A program made the position numbers and the translations under genes. A stretch of DNA of 64,000 bases from Sphingomonas piscis (GTDB lineage Bacteria; Pseudomonadota; Alphaproteobacteria; Sphingomonadales; Sphingomonadaceae): positions 186,001-250,000 of the forward strand of contig NZ_CP049869.1 in assembly GCF_011300455.1 (NCBI RefSeq), in the 5' to 3' direction. Below, piece by piece: positions 29,685 through 39,793 of the stretch (the stretch's first letter is position 1; each line of letters opens with the position of its first letter). Below the pieces are notes generated by a model that had not been told where the DNA came from, did no database searches, and worked only from the letters and a program-made list of their open reading frames with translations.

Positions 29685-31169
29685 ATGAAGACCTTGACCA
29701 TTCTTAACCGGGCACGTCTCGGAACGGCGGCGATCGCCCTGGCCACGGCGCTTGGTGCGGTCGGCCCGGTCGCCCCCGCGACTGCCCAGTCAACCACCGC
29801 CAAGCCCGCTGAAACGCTGAACCTCAGCCAGGGAGCGGGCACGCTCGTCCGCCTGTCGGAGCCGATGACCGACGTGTTCGTCGCCAACGACGGCGTTGCC
29901 GACGTCCAGGTCAAATCGTCCACCCAGCTCTACGTGTTCGGCAAGGGGCGCGGTGAAACCACCATCTACGCGACCACGAAGTCGGGACGAACCATCTATG
30001 CCGCCACCGTGCGGGTCGGAAACAATCTGGGTTCCGTTGACGAGATGCTTCGTCTGGCAATGCCGGAAGCGGACGTCCGCGTGACGCCGATGAACAATTT
30101 GCTGCTGCTGACAGGCACGGTCGCCTCTCCCGACGACGTCGCCGAGGCGCAGCGCCTCGTCCAGGCCTACATCGGCGAAGGAACTCAAATCGTCAGCCGG
30201 ATCAAGTCGGCGACGCCGCTGCAGGTCATGCTGAAGGTCCGCATCGCGGAAGTGAGCCGGTCGGCACTGAAGAATATCGGCGTAAACATACTGAACAGGG
30301 ACACCGCATCTCAAAATGGTACCCTGATGGGTATTGGCCGCGGGGACCCCGGCACCATCAACGTCGTCAAGGGGCCTGCAGACCCGGTCACCGGCGTACA
30401 GCCGGAGACGGTCATCGGAGCAACCTTCAAGAACCTGACAGGTGGCACCACGCTCGGCATTTTCCGCCACATGTTCGGCATGGACATCTTGGGCACTCTG
30501 GACCTGCTGCAAACCGATGGTTTCGCAACAACGCTGGCCGAGCCTTCGCTGTCCGCACTTTCCGGAGAAACGGCGAGCTTCCTCGCAGGCGGTGAATTCC
30601 CGATTCCTGTGTCGCAGGGAAATGACGCCATCTCGATCGAGTATAAGCAATATGGCGTCGGACTTGCGTTTACGCCCTTCGTACTCGCCGATGGACGCAT
30701 CTCGATGCGGGTGCGCCCCGAAGTAAGCGAGATCAGCGACGCCAATTCCGTCAGGCTGAACGGCTTCGTCGTTCCCGCCATGACAACGCGGCGTGCCGAG
30801 ACGACTGTGGAACTTGGATCCGGCCAGTCGTTCATGCTTGCAGGACTGCTCCAAAATCGGAACAGCAACAGCATCGAGCGGGCGCCTTTCCTCGGCGACC
30901 TTCCGATCCTCGGCGCCCTGTTTCGCTCATCCGGTTATCGCCGGAGCGAGACGGAACTCGTCATTGTCGTCACGCCATATCTGGTCCGGCCCGTTTCCGG
31001 CCAGCTCGCCTTGCCGACCGACGGATACCGGAACCCGACCGACCCCGAACTGATGTTGGAAGGCAAACTCTACCAGGGCAAGAGTGGGGCGGCGTTGCCA
31101 GCCAACGCCCCCGCTCCTGGTTTGTCGGGTGCCGCCGCCAGCACTGCCGCGCCCGGGTTCAAGCTGTGA
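29685..31169 (+). CDS. cpaC: Tad pilus outer-membrane secretin
   Basis: 494 residues from ATG at 29685 (MKTLTILNRARLG), with a signal peptide ending near APATAQS. The N-terminal pilus-secretin domain (LVRLSEPMTDVFVAND) is followed by a BON-like segment and the secretin domain (VMLKVRIAEVSRSALKNIG to SETELVIVVTPYLVRPV). It forms the outer-membrane channel for the Flp pilus. The open frame upstream of 29685 overlaps cpaB and is not coding. Confidence 0.94.
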   Translation: MKTLTILNRARLGTAAIALATALGAVGPVAPATAQSTTAKPAETLNLSQGAGTLVRLSEPMTDVFVANDGVADVQVKSSTQLYVFGKGRGETTIYATTKSGRTIYAATVRVGNNLGSVDEMLRLAMPEADVRVTPMNNLLLLTGTVASPDDVAEAQRLVQAYIGEGTQIVSRIKSATPLQVMLKVRIAEVSRSALKNIGVNILNRDTASQNGTLMGIGRGDPGTINVVKGPADPVTGVQPETVIGATFKNLTGGTTLGIFRHMFGMDILGTLDLLQTDGFATTLAEPSLSALSGETASFLAGGEFPIPVSQGNDAISIEYKQYGVGLAFTPFVLADGRISMRVRPEVSEISDANSVRLNGFVVPAMTTRRAETTVELGSGQSFMLAGLLQNRNSNSIERAPFLGDLPILGALFRSSGYRRSETELVIVVTPYLVRPVSGQLALPTDGYRNPTDPELMLEGKLYQGKSGAALPANAPAPGLSGAAASTAAPGFKL

Positions 31170-31198
31170 CCCGCCGCCCTTCGATCAAGAGGATCGCC

Positions 31199-31831
31199 AT
31201 GACTCGCAAGCCCGCCATTCTCATCATGACAGCAGCGCTGGCCGCGTGCGGCCATACAGCACAGGACTTGCCGGACCGCGGCATGGCTGCAGTCAACGTG
31301 CCGGTGGTCAGCCGCACCGACTTCACCTTTGATGCGGCGGCGCCGGGCGGATCGCTGCCGCCCAGCGAAGCCGCGCGCCTCGATGGCTGGTTCCAAGGCC
31401 TGTCCGTTGGATATGGCGACAACATCTACCTCGATGGCCCTTATGCCGATGCGGCGCGAAATGAAGTGGCCGGCGTTGCTGCCCGCTACGGCCTCTTGGT
31501 TGCTCCGGGGGCACCCGTCACCCAGGGCGCGGTGCCAGACGGCGTCGTGCGAGTTGTTGTCACCCGCAGCCGGGCCTTCGTTCCCGATTGCCCGGACTGG
31601 AGCCGCGCGCGCGACCTGAACTATAACAATCGTTCGCATCCGAACTACGGCTGCGCGGTGAATTCAAATCTCGCCGCGATGATCGCCAACCCCGACGATC
31701 TCGTCCACGGCCGCGCTGGTGAAGTTAACGTCGATCCGAAGCTCGGTACCAAGGCGGTGGATGCCTACCGGAACAAGGTCCTGAGCGGCATCAGCGGGAC
31801 CGTTCAAGCTACCGGCAGCAAGGGAAACTAA
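31199..31831 (+). CDS. cpaD: Pilus assembly lipoprotein CpaD
   Basis: 210 residues with a lipoprotein signal MTRKPAILIMTAALAAC. The conserved C-terminal part FVPDCPDWSRA and NYGCAVNSNLAAMIANPDDL is typical of CpaD. The ATG at 31199 is preferred because AGAGGA lies 5 bases upstream and it gives a clean lipobox; a GTG at 31166 overlapping the cpaC stop is an alternative. CpaD is thought to help CpaC localise. Confidence 0.88.
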   Translation: MTRKPAILIMTAALAACGHTAQDLPDRGMAAVNVPVVSRTDFTFDAAAPGGSLPPSEAARLDGWFQGLSVGYGDNIYLDGPYADAARNEVAGVAARYGLLVAPGAPVTQGAVPDGVVRVVVTRSRAFVPDCPDWSRARDLNYNNRSHPNYGCAVNSNLAAMIANPDDLVHGRAGEVNVDPKLGTKAVDAYRNKVLSGISGTVQATGSKGN

Positions 31832-31835
31832 GAGT

Positions 31836-33098
31836 ATGAACGCTCCATTTCAGGCACGCGCCGGCTTGCGTGATCCGTTCAGCGCCTTTGTCTGCGACGA
31901 CGCGACAGCGGACATGCTGCGTCCGGTGGCGGTCGAGCACGGCTGGTCGCCCGAAAAGGTCAACAAGGGCGGCCTTCGCAATGCCGTTCAGTCCCTGTCC
32001 GTGTCCGCCAGTCCGAACATCTTGTTCGTTGATCTGTCGGAATCAGCGGATCCACTGAACGACATCAATGCGCTTGCCGAAGTCTGTGAGCCCGGGACGA
32101 TCGTGATTGCAGCGGGCCAGGTGAACGACGTCCGCCTGTACCGCGACCTGGTCGCCAGTGGGATCCACGACTATCTACTGAAGCCGTTCACGGTCGATCA
32201 GCTGCGCGACACGTTCGCTCACGCCCAAATGGTCCTCTCCGGACCGCGCGGCGAAGCACAGGTCGACCGCCCGCATGTCATGGCAGCGGTGATCGGCGTC
32301 CGCGGTGGAGTCGGCGCGTCGACGATTGCGACATCGCTCGCGTGGCTGCTCGGTGAAAAGGCCGGCCGCTCGACGGCGCTGCTCGACCTTGACGTCCATT
32401 TCGGCACCGGCGCGTTGGCGCTCGACCTGGAGCCTGGCCGCGGTCTGACCGACGCCATCGAAAATCCGAGCCGCATCGACGGCTTGTTCATCGAACGTGC
32501 CATGGTCCGCGCCAACGAGCGGCTGTCCGTCCTCTCGGCGGAAGCGCCAATTCATCAGCCGCTGGTTACGGACGGCACGGCATTTTTTCAGCTGCAGGAA
32601 GAAATGCGCAACGCGTTCGAATCCACCGTGCTCGATCTGCCGCGCCACATGCTGATCCAGTATCCGCACATGGTTCACGATGCCCATGTTGCCGTGGTTG
32701 TCTCCGAACTGACGCTTGCCGGAACCCGGGACACGATCCGGATTCTCGCTTGGCTGAAGGCAAATGCGCCGCAAACCAAGGTGATCGTCGTTGCTAACGG
32801 CGTACCGTCCGGCGGAGCGCTGGAGATCAGCCGCAAGGATTTCGAGCAATCGATCGAGCGGCCCGTGGACGTCATCTTCCCGTTCGACAGCAAGCTTGCA
32901 GCGCAAGCCGCAAAGCTTGGCAAGCCGGTCGCCGAAGTCGCCAGCGGCAAGGCGTCAGCGCCTTTCGCCACTCTCTCGTCGATGGTTCTCAGCCATGCGA
33001 CCGAGGAGAGTGCAACCGACACGGCCAAGGTCGCAAAGAAGGGCGTGGTCGATAGCCTGAAGTCGATGTTGTCGAAGCCCAAGCCCGCTGCTGCGTAG
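31836..33098 (+). CDS. cpaE: Pilus localisation ATPase CpaE/TadZ
   Basis: 420 residues. An N-terminal atypical receiver-like domain (about 15-135, GIHDYLLKPFTVDQL) precedes a MinD/ParA-type ATPase: deviant Walker A in GVRGGVGASTIATSLA, LLDLDVHFGTGALALDL, and TVLDLPRHM. It places the pilus machinery in the cell. Normally the next gene is the secretion ATPase cpaF, but here tadB follows after 56 bp. Confidence 0.93.
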   Translation: MNAPFQARAGLRDPFSAFVCDDATADMLRPVAVEHGWSPEKVNKGGLRNAVQSLSVSASPNILFVDLSESADPLNDINALAEVCEPGTIVIAAGQVNDVRLYRDLVASGIHDYLLKPFTVDQLRDTFAHAQMVLSGPRGEAQVDRPHVMAAVIGVRGGVGASTIATSLAWLLGEKAGRSTALLDLDVHFGTGALALDLEPGRGLTDAIENPSRIDGLFIERAMVRANERLSVLSAEAPIHQPLVTDGTAFFQLQEEMRNAFESTVLDLPRHMLIQYPHMVHDAHVAVVVSELTLAGTRDTIRILAWLKANAPQTKVIVVANGVPSGGALEISRKDFEQSIERPVDVIFPFDSKLAAQAAKLGKPVAEVASGKASAPFATLSSMVLSHATEESATDTAKVAKKGVVDSLKSMLSKPKPAAA

Positions 33099-33154
33099 GA
33101 GCTTTGAGCGGCGGCAATGCCGCATGGGTGTAGGTAGGAAATGGACGGTCGAGA

Positions 33155-34126
33155 ATGATGCTGCCGATGATCTTTGCATTGCTCGTCATGGGCGTCCTGT
33201 TCCTGCTTTATACGGCATTGAGCGGGCCTTCCCCGGCGAAGGCCGTCAAGCGGCGGATGGAGCTGATCCGGGAACGGCATAACGACAGCCCGCTCGCGGC
33301 CAATGCGCAGGCGCAAATCCGAAAATTGTTCGCTCAGCGGGCGGGCCGGTTTGAAGGTGTCGCCTCGACCCTGATTCCGCGGCCCGCATTGCTGCGCCGC
33401 CGCCTGGAAATGACCGGCAAGGACATCACGCTGAGCAAATACGGGCTGATCACCCTCGTCGCCGTTGCCGTCGTTGCCATTCTCTTGATGTTCAGGGGCG
33501 CGCCGTTCTTCCTGGCGCTGTTCGCCGGTCTGTTCATCGGCATCGGCGCGCCGCACATGGCGATCGGCTTCATGATCAAGAAGCGTCTCAACAAATTCAA
33601 CGTCAATTTCCCTGATGCCATCGAGCTGATGGTGCGCGGCCTCCGCTCGGGTCTTCCGATCACGGAAACCCTGACGATTGTCGCTGGCGAGATCAGCGGC
33701 CCGGTCGGTGTCGAGTTCCGCGCCGTTGCCGACAAGATGAAGATCGGCCGGACGATGGAAGCCGCGCTTCAGGAAACCGCCGACCGCCTCGGTACGCCGG
33801 AGTTCCAATTCTTCGTCATCACCCTGGCGATCCAGCGCGAGACCGGCGGCAACCTTGCCGAGACCCTCTCTAACCTGGCCGATGTTCTTCGCAAGCGCGC
33901 GCAGATGAAGCTGAAAATCCGCGCTATGAGCTCGGAATCGAAGGCTTCCGCCTACATCGTCGGGTCGCTTCCGTTCGTCGTCTTCACCTTGGTCTACCTG
34001 GTGAACCCGACCTACATGATGAACTTCTTCGTGGATCAGCGCCTGATCGTGGCCGGCATCGGCGGCCTCATCTGGATGAGCATCGGCGTGTTCATCATGG
34101 CCAAGATGGTCAACTTCGAGATTTAG
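33155..34126 (+). CDS. tadB: Tad inner-membrane platform protein TadB
   Basis: 323 residues with one N-terminal membrane segment, a pair near residues 100-140 and one or two at the C-terminus around a T2SSF domain (FPDAIELMVRGLRSGLPITETL, RETGGNLAETLSNLADVLRKR). It forms the inner-membrane platform together with TadC. It is 10 bp upstream of tadC. Confidence 0.93.
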   Translation: MMLPMIFALLVMGVLFLLYTALSGPSPAKAVKRRMELIRERHNDSPLAANAQAQIRKLFAQRAGRFEGVASTLIPRPALLRRRLEMTGKDITLSKYGLITLVAVAVVAILLMFRGAPFFLALFAGLFIGIGAPHMAIGFMIKKRLNKFNVNFPDAIELMVRGLRSGLPITETLTIVAGEISGPVGVEFRAVADKMKIGRTMEAALQETADRLGTPEFQFFVITLAIQRETGGNLAETLSNLADVLRKRAQMKLKIRAMSSESKASAYIVGSLPFVVFTLVYLVNPTYMMNFFVDQRLIVAGIGGLIWMSIGVFIMAKMVNFEI

Positions 34127-34136
34127 GGGCGGAACC

Positions 34137-35132
34137 ATGAATCCACAGGCATCCGGCCCGACCCTCCTCGGCATCGACGTCATCTGGGTTGCAACCCTGC
34201 TGAGCGCGGTTGCTGCCATGGCGGTCATGCTCGCCATCTACGCGGCGACGACTGTCAAGGATCCGATGGCTCGCCGGGTCAAGGCGCTGAACGACCGCCG
34301 CGAGCAGCTGAAGGCCGGCATCGTCGCCTCGACGAACAAGCGCAAGAAGCTGACCAACAAGAACCAGGCGGCCGACCGCGTCCGCTCGCTGCTGACCAGC
34401 TTCAAGATGGTTCAGGATGACCAGCTGAAAAGGACGCAGCTGCGCCTGATGCAGGCCGGCATCCGCGCCAAGGACCTGGCCTTCTTCATCATCCTTGCGC
34501 GGTTCGTCATGCCTGTGGTGATGGGCGTTGTCGGCGTCCTCGTGCTCTACGTCATGGACATGTTCCCGGCCTGGTCGCCCCTCCGCCGCTACATCACGCT
34601 CGCCGGTATGCTCGTGTTCGCCTACAAGGCGCCTGACATCTGGCTCACCAACAAGGTCAAGAAGCGCAGCGACGCCGTGCGCAAAGGTCTGCCGGATGCG
34701 CTCGACCTGCTCGTCATCTGCGCCGAAGCCGGCCTTACCGTCGACGCCGCTTTCAACCGCGTGTCGAAGGAACTGGGTAAGGCCTATCCGGAACTCGGCG
34801 ACGAATTCGGATTGACCGCCATCGAGCTCGGCTTCCTTAACGAGCGCCGTCAGGCGTTCGAGAACCTGGCCGACCGCGTCGACCTCGAGGCGGTCCGCGG
34901 CGTGGTTACGACCATGATCCAGACGGAGAAATATGGTACGCCGCTGGCCTCTGCCCTTCGCGTTCTCTCCGCCGAGTTCCGCAACGACCGCATGATGCGG
35001 GCGGAGGAAAAGGCGGCGCGCTTGCCGGCGATCATGACCGTTCCGCTGATCCTGTTCATCCTGCCGACCCTGTTCGTCGTCATCCTGGGCCCGGCGGCCT
35101 GCTCGATCAGCGACAACTTTATCAGCAAGTAG
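34137..35132 (+). CDS. tadC: Tad inner-membrane platform protein TadC
   Basis: 331 residues with membrane segments at both ends and in the middle and a T2SSF domain (LPDALDLLVICAEAGLTVDAAF, LASALRVLSAEFRNDRMMRAEEKAARLP). It pairs with TadB. ATG at 34137 follows GGGGCGGA. Last recognised pilus gene of the cluster. Confidence 0.93.
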   Translation: MNPQASGPTLLGIDVIWVATLLSAVAAMAVMLAIYAATTVKDPMARRVKALNDRREQLKAGIVASTNKRKKLTNKNQAADRVRSLLTSFKMVQDDQLKRTQLRLMQAGIRAKDLAFFIILARFVMPVVMGVVGVLVLYVMDMFPAWSPLRRYITLAGMLVFAYKAPDIWLTNKVKKRSDAVRKGLPDALDLLVICAEAGLTVDAAFNRVSKELGKAYPELGDEFGLTAIELGFLNERRQAFENLADRVDLEAVRGVVTTMIQTEKYGTPLASALRVLSAEFRNDRMMRAEEKAARLPAIMTVPLILFILPTLFVVILGPAACSISDNFISK

Positions 35133-35213
35133 AGCCAGCGGCTGCGATCCTGTGGGGGGAACGCAGCCGCACCTCCAAGCGTATCGCATCCGAACCAATC
35201 AAGAGGATGCGCG

Positions 35214-35492
35214 ATGACCACCATCAACTGGACGGACCCGAACGTCCTCATCGTACTCGGCCTGGTCTTCCTCCTCGGCCTGCTGATCGGTGCCTTCATG
35301 ACCGCCGGCGGGCGCCGCAAATGGAAGGGCCGCTACCGCGAGGAGAGCGTCCGCCGCGAGCAGCTGGAGCGTGAGCACAACCGCCATCAGGAAGAGTGGG
35401 CGACCAAGGAGAAGGATTGGCGCGAACGGGACAGCCTGCGCGACGCGGCCATCCGCAGCAACCGCGACCCCGCGACCGACCGGCCACTGTAG
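35214..35492 (+). CDS. Small membrane-anchored protein, charged C-terminus
   Basis: 92 residues. One membrane helix (VLIVLGLVFLLGLLIGAFM, about 12-30) and then a strongly charged, Arg/Glu-rich helical tail likely to be coiled coil. SD AAGAGGA precedes the ATG. It lies 81 bp after tadC and before the cluster terminator, so it may be co-transcribed. No family recognised; such proteins are often envelope scaffolds. Confidence 0.7.
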   Translation: MTTINWTDPNVLIVLGLVFLLGLLIGAFMTAGGRRKWKGRYREESVRREQLEREHNRHQEEWATKEKDWRERDSLRDAAIRSNRDPATDRPL

Positions 35493-35495
35493 AAC

Positions 35496-35521
35496 TCCTT
35501 CTCCCGCTAACGGGAGAAGGA
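35496..35521. terminator. Bidirectional hairpin between pilus cluster and glyS
   Basis: A perfect 11-bp inverted repeat, TCCTTCTCCCG-CTAA-CGGGAGAAGGA, fills the gap between two convergent genes. There is no long T-tract on either side, so it may be a terminator or an RNA-stabilising stem. Confidence 0.6.
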
Positions 35522-35522
35522 A

Positions 35523-37685
35523 CTAACCCTCGATTTTCGAAAAGTCCGCCACCCCATTCACAGCATCGCGGAAGCGCAGCAGCAGGTTGAGCCGTCGCTC
35601 GCGCTTGGCAGCGTCAGTATCGTTGACCGTCACTTTGTCGAAGAAGGCATCGATCGGCCCGCGGAGCTTGGCGAGCGCCGTCATCGCGGCGGTAAAATCC
35701 TCCCGCTCGACGGCGTCCCTGGCTTCAGGCTCGCTCGCATCCAGCGCGGCGAGCAGCGCCTGCTCCTCCGGCAAGTCGGCACCCGCATGTCCCGAGGCCA
35801 TCTCTCCGATCGCCTCCGCCATGCCTGGTTCCTCCACCAGCACCAGCGGATCTTCCTCACCGGTCTGAGCAATCCCCTGCTCTTCTCGCGACGACATCAC
35901 CTGCGGCCCGGTCCAATCCTCCTTCTTGAGGATGTTGGCAGCGCGCTTGTAGGCCGCGTGAAGATCACGACCTTCGGCCGTCTCAACGAACGCCTGCAAC
36001 GCCTTAACCCGGGCAAGAAGTTCAACCAGATCGTCGTTCGCGTCTACCGTTGCACCGTTGTCTGAGCCCGTCGCAAAAATCGCGTCAATAATGTCATGCC
36101 TTACGCCTGCATCTCGCTGTTGAACCTTCAAGCGTTCAGCAATGAACATTCCAAGGTGGCCGCCAGAGAGAACTTCCGACAAATTACTCCCATGCAAATC
36201 GCCGTATAATCCCACAGGCTTCAGACGCAGGTTGTTTTCCAGAACAAGCGAGATGGCACCCAGCATTGCGCGTCTGAGGGCGAAAGGATCTTTCGAACCC
36301 GTTGGCCTCATGTCGGCCGCAAAGAAATTGAAGACTGTGTCGAGCTTGTCCGCAAGGCTCACCGCCACCGTGACCGGCGCGGTCGGCACCTCATCGCCCT
36401 GCCCGACCGGCTTGTAATGATCACGCACGGCATCGGCGACCGCATTCGGCTCGCCCTGGGCGCGCGCCAGGTAGCCGCCGATGATACCCTGCAGCTCCGG
36501 GAATTCGCCGACCATTCCGGTGACGAGGTCCGCCTTGGCAAGCCGGGCTGCGCGCTCCGCCTGGTCCGGATCGGCACCTCGCACGACGCCCTGCTCAACC
36601 AGCCACCGCGCCAGCTTCGCGACCCGCTCCACCTTGTCCGCGACGGTGCCGAGCTTCTCGTGAAACACGATCTGCGACAGCTTCTTGGCCTGTTCTTCCA
36701 GCGGGACCTTGAGGTCCTGCTCCCAGAAGAAGCGTGCATCGCTCAGGCGCGCCGCGAGCACGCGGCGGTTGCCTTCGACGATCCGCTCTCCGCCATCGGT
36801 GGCGTCGATGTTGGCGGTGCAGACGAACGCCGGGGCCAAGCCCCCATCCGCGTGGGTACAGGCAAAATACTTCTGGTTGGTGCGCATGGTGAGCACGATC
36901 ACTTCGCGCGGCACGTCCAGGAACTCCGGATCGAATCTGCCAAGCAGTGGCACGGGCCATTCGGTCAGCCCGGCATTCTCGACTACCAAGCCTTCGTCGT
37001 CGAGCAGCCTCAATCCGGCCGCTTCCGCCGCTGCGGCCGCACCTTCGCGAACGATGCGCTCCCGCTCCTCATGATCGACGATCACGTGGCACGCGCGCAG
37101 CTTCTCGATGTAATCGGATGCACCGTCGACGGTGATCGGCCCCGGATGGTGGAACCGATGCCCAGTGGTAGTCGCGCTACTCGCAACTCCGGCAAACTCG
37201 AGCGGAATGACCTCGTCGCCAAGAATAGCGACGATGCCCTGCAAAGGACGGACCCAGCGCGTCCCGCCGCTGCCCCAGCGCATCGACTTGGGCCACGGGA
37301 AATCCGCGAGAACGCGGCCAAGCACGTCCTGAATAACCGCGGAGGCATCCTGCCCCGGCTTGTCGATTACCGCGAACCAGACGCCGCCGCGTTCCTCCAG
37401 CTGATCCTGCGACAGCCCTGTCTTGCGCAGAAATCCTTCCAGCGCCTGCGGCGGCGCCGAGGTGCGCGGACCTTTCAGCTCCTCGCGGACAGCCTCCGTA
37501 TGTTCAGCGATCTCTCGCGCGATCAGCACCAGCCGGCGCGGCGTCGAGAATGCATCGATGGCGCCGTGGTCAAGGCCCGCGGCATCCAGACCTTCGGCGA
37601 ACATCCGCGAAAGGTCGTTCCGCGCCTTCGCCTGCATCCGCGCAGGAATCTCTTCGGAGAGAAGCTCAAGCAGGAAGTCGGCCAT
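35523..37685 (-). CDS. glyS: Glycyl-tRNA synthetase beta subunit
   Basis: 720 residues from ATG at 37685 ([18 protein letters not shown]), which overlaps the glyQ stop in TAATG. Family segments include FSTPRRLVL, KSMRWGSGGTRWVRPL, MRTNQKYFAC and NRRVLAARLSDARFFWEQDL; a DALR-type anticodon-binding region is at the C-terminus. With GlyQ it forms the alpha2beta2 enzyme that charges tRNA-Gly. A central patch (about 36000-36260) is visibly lower in G+C than the rest of the gene. Confidence 0.96.
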   Translation of the reverse strand: MADFLLELLSEEIPARMQAKARNDLSRMFAEGLDAAGLDHGAIDAFSTPRRLVLIAREIAEHTEAVREELKGPRTSAPPQALEGFLRKTGLSQDQLEERGGVWFAVIDKPGQDASAVIQDVLGRVLADFPWPKSMRWGSGGTRWVRPLQGIVAILGDEVIPLEFAGVASSATTTGHRFHHPGPITVDGASDYIEKLRACHVIVDHEERERIVREGAAAAAEAAGLRLLDDEGLVVENAGLTEWPVPLLGRFDPEFLDVPREVIVLTMRTNQKYFACTHADGGLAPAFVCTANIDATDGGERIVEGNRRVLAARLSDARFFWEQDLKVPLEEQAKKLSQIVFHEKLGTVADKVERVAKLARWLVEQGVVRGADPDQAERAARLAKADLVTGMVGEFPELQGIIGGYLARAQGEPNAVADAVRDHYKPVGQGDEVPTAPVTVAVSLADKLDTVFNFFAADMRPTGSKDPFALRRAMLGAISLVLENNLRLKPVGLYGDLHGSNLSEVLSGGHLGMFIAERLKVQQRDAGVRHDIIDAIFATGSDNGATVDANDDLVELLARVKALQAFVETAEGRDLHAAYKRAANILKKEDWTGPQVMSSREEQGIAQTGEEDPLVLVEEPGMAEAIGEMASGHAGADLPEEQALLAALDASEPEARDAVEREDFTAAMTALAKLRGPIDAFFDKVTVNDTDAAKRERRLNLLLRFRDAVNGVADFSKIEG

Positions 37686-38545
37686 TACGCGGCATACCCC
37701 TTGGCTTCGATCCACGCGCCACATGCACCTTTCGCCAGATCGCGCACCCGGCCGATGTAAGCCTGCCGCTCAGCGACGGAGATCACGCCGCGCGCCTGAA
37801 GCGTGTTGAACACATGGCTAGCCTTGATCGCCTGCTCATAGGCGGCGATCGGTAGCTTCGCTTCCAGGCTCCGCTCGCACTCGGCGGCCGCCTTGCGAAA
37901 AGCGTCGAACAGGCTGTCCGTGTCCGCGACCTCGAAATTCCACTCCGACATCTGCTCTTCATTGTCGAGGAAGACGTCGCCGTAGGTCACGCCCTCATCG
38001 TTGAAACGAAGGTCGAAGACGTTGTCGACGCCCTGGATGTACATCGCGAGCCGCTCCAGGCCGTAGGTGAGCTCGCCCGACACCAGCTTGCACTCAAAGC
38101 CGCCGACCTGCTGGAAGTAGGTGAATTGCGTTACTTCCATCCCGTCGCACCAAACTTCCCAGCCCAGACCCCACGCCCCCAGCGTCGGGCTTTCCCAGTC
38201 GTCCTCGACGAAGCGGATGTCATGCTTCAGCGGGTCGATGCCGATCGCCGACAAGCTGCCGAGATAAAGGTTCTGCAGATTCGGCGGGCTCGGTTTTAAG
38301 ATCACCTGATACTGGTAGTAGTGCCCCAGCCGGTTCGGGTTCTCGCCATAACGCCCGTCGGTGGGACGGCGGCAGGGTTGCACATAAGCGGCCTTCCACG
38401 GATCGGGCCCGAGCGCGCGCAGCACGGTCGCGGGGTGAAACGTCCCTGCGCCCATCTCCATGTCATAGGGTTGAAGCAGCACGCACCCTTGCGCGCTCCA
38501 GTAATTGTGCAGGGTCAGGATCAGGTCCTGGAAACTCAAAGACAC
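37685..38545 (-). CDS. glyQ: Glycyl-tRNA synthetase alpha subunit
   Basis: 286 residues from the GTG at 38545 ([16 protein letters not shown]), which has AAAGGGG nine bases upstream. An ATG at 38581 would add 12 residues. The catalytic core shows [38 protein letters not shown] and [15 protein letters not shown]. It holds the class II aminoacylation site. Divergent from the TraB-like gene. Confidence 0.94.
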   Translation of the reverse strand: MSLSFQDLILTLHNYWSAQGCVLLQPYDMEMGAGTFHPATVLRALGPDPWKAAYVQPCRRPTDGRYGENPNRLGHYYQYQVILKPSPPNLQNLYLGSLSAIGIDPLKHDIRFVEDDWESPTLGAWGLGWEVWCDGMEVTQFTYFQQVGGFECKLVSGELTYGLERLAMYIQGVDNVFDLRFNDEGVTYGDVFLDNEEQMSEWNFEVADTDSLFDAFRKAAAECERSLEAKLPIAAYEQAIKASHVFNTLQARGVISVAERQAYIGRVRDLAKGACGAWIEAKGYAA

Positions 38546-38672
38546 GCCGGCGGCCCCTTTCGACGCGCGGCTTTGGCGCATGGCGGATGTTGGGGCAAGT
38601 GGTGCGCAAGTGGACGTTAAGGGGAAAGCGACTACATCCCTTTGACTGATCGCCGCGGAGTTTTTCCTAAAC
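38546..38672. promoter_or_regulatory. Divergent promoter region glyQ / TraB-like gene
   Basis: 127 bp separate the two divergent starts. A short AT-richer stretch (GAGTTTTTCCTAAAC near 38657-38671) lies next to the TraB-like gene. No T-box or other riboswitch was recognised upstream of glyQ. Confidence 0.3.
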
Positions 38673-39569
38673 ATGCTGACGTCTCTTCTACGCCGTGGGC
38701 TTGGCCTGCTTGGCCTGGCCGCCCTCGCCGGCTCTTCCGCTGCGCCCGCGCGGACCCATCAGGCTCGGCCCGCGCTATGGGAGGTCTCGGACGCGGACAC
38801 CAAAATCTATCTGTTCGGCACAATCCACCTGCTGCCGTCGGACTACCAGTGGCGGACCCCCGCGCTGAACCGGGCGCTGAACTCCTCGCAGAGCCTCGTG
38901 GTCGAGACGATCGTGGACGAGAAGAACCCGCAGCCCTTCCTGCAAGCGATGGCAAGGCTCGGCTTCTCGCCGGGGCAGCCACCGATTGCCGACCGCGTCC
39001 CGGCCGCCAAGCGACCGCTCCTCGACGCGGCCATCCGCAAGACCGGTCAGCCGCGCCAGGCCTTTGACGCGATGGAGACCTGGGCCGCGGCTTTCACCCT
39101 GCTCAGCGTTCAGTTCAAGGAGCTTGGCGTCAGCGGTGCGGACGGCGTTGAAACGGTGCTGAAGCAAGAATTCAATCGGAATAGCCGCCCGATCGGGCAG
39201 CTCGAGGATATCGCGGAGCAGCTCAGTATCTTCGACGGCCTGCCCGAAGCGGACCAGCGCGCCTTCCTGGAGGGCGTGATCGAGGACCCGAAGGAGATGA
39301 AGAAGCAGTTCGGCGGCATGCTGAGTTCGTGGGTCCGCGGCGACGTCGAGGGCATTGCCCGCACCTTCAACCAAGACCTCTCCTCGTCTCCAGCGATGAT
39401 GGATGCATTGATCCGCCGCCGCAACGGCAACTGGGCAAAATGGCTCGAGAACCGCCTGAAGAGCCCCGGGACGGTCACGGTAGCAGTGGGTGCCGGCCAT
39501 CTCGCCGGCAAGGACAGCGTTATCTCCCTGCTTCAGCGCGAAGGCCTGCAGGTCCGTCGCATCCAGTAG
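38673..39569 (+). CDS. TraB/GumN family protein
   Basis: 298 residues with an N-terminal signal or anchor ([22 protein letters not shown]). TraB/GumN signatures are [11 protein letters not shown] near the start and [24 protein letters not shown] at the end, the pair of His-containing motifs of this putative metalloprotease-like fold. Function in bacteria is poorly defined. A paralogue follows on the same strand. Confidence 0.85.
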   Translation: MLTSLLRRGLGLLGLAALAGSSAAPARTHQARPALWEVSDADTKIYLFGTIHLLPSDYQWRTPALNRALNSSQSLVVETIVDEKNPQPFLQAMARLGFSPGQPPIADRVPAAKRPLLDAAIRKTGQPRQAFDAMETWAAAFTLLSVQFKELGVSGADGVETVLKQEFNRNSRPIGQLEDIAEQLSIFDGLPEADQRAFLEGVIEDPKEMKKQFGGMLSSWVRGDVEGIARTFNQDLSSSPAMMDALIRRRNGNWAKWLENRLKSPGTVTVAVGAGHLAGKDSVISLLQREGLQVRRIQ

Positions 39570-39793
39570 GCTTGTTGCTGTTCTGTAACGAGAAAATTTC
39601 ACTTACACGGCTTTCCGCTAGACAATCTTTAAGCTCTGTAGGAGCATCCTCCTCAGGTCATCGGGGCGGGGGTCGCGATGCATTCGAGGCACTGACGCGG
39701 GCTGTTCCGCGACCGGCGAAGCTTGCCCTGACGGCAACGGCGCCGCGCCGACGATGCTGCACTCCACCTTCTCGATGAGGGTGGGAGACTTGC

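Noticed and set aside
32675..34237. 520-codon minus-strand open frame
   Set aside because: Opposite cpaE and tadB; composition dominated by Asp, His and Gln with no recognisable domain.
38546..38672. T-box or tRNA-responsive leader upstream of glyQ
   Set aside because: The space is short and no T-box core or specifier stem is visible; T-boxes are rare in alphaproteobacteria.
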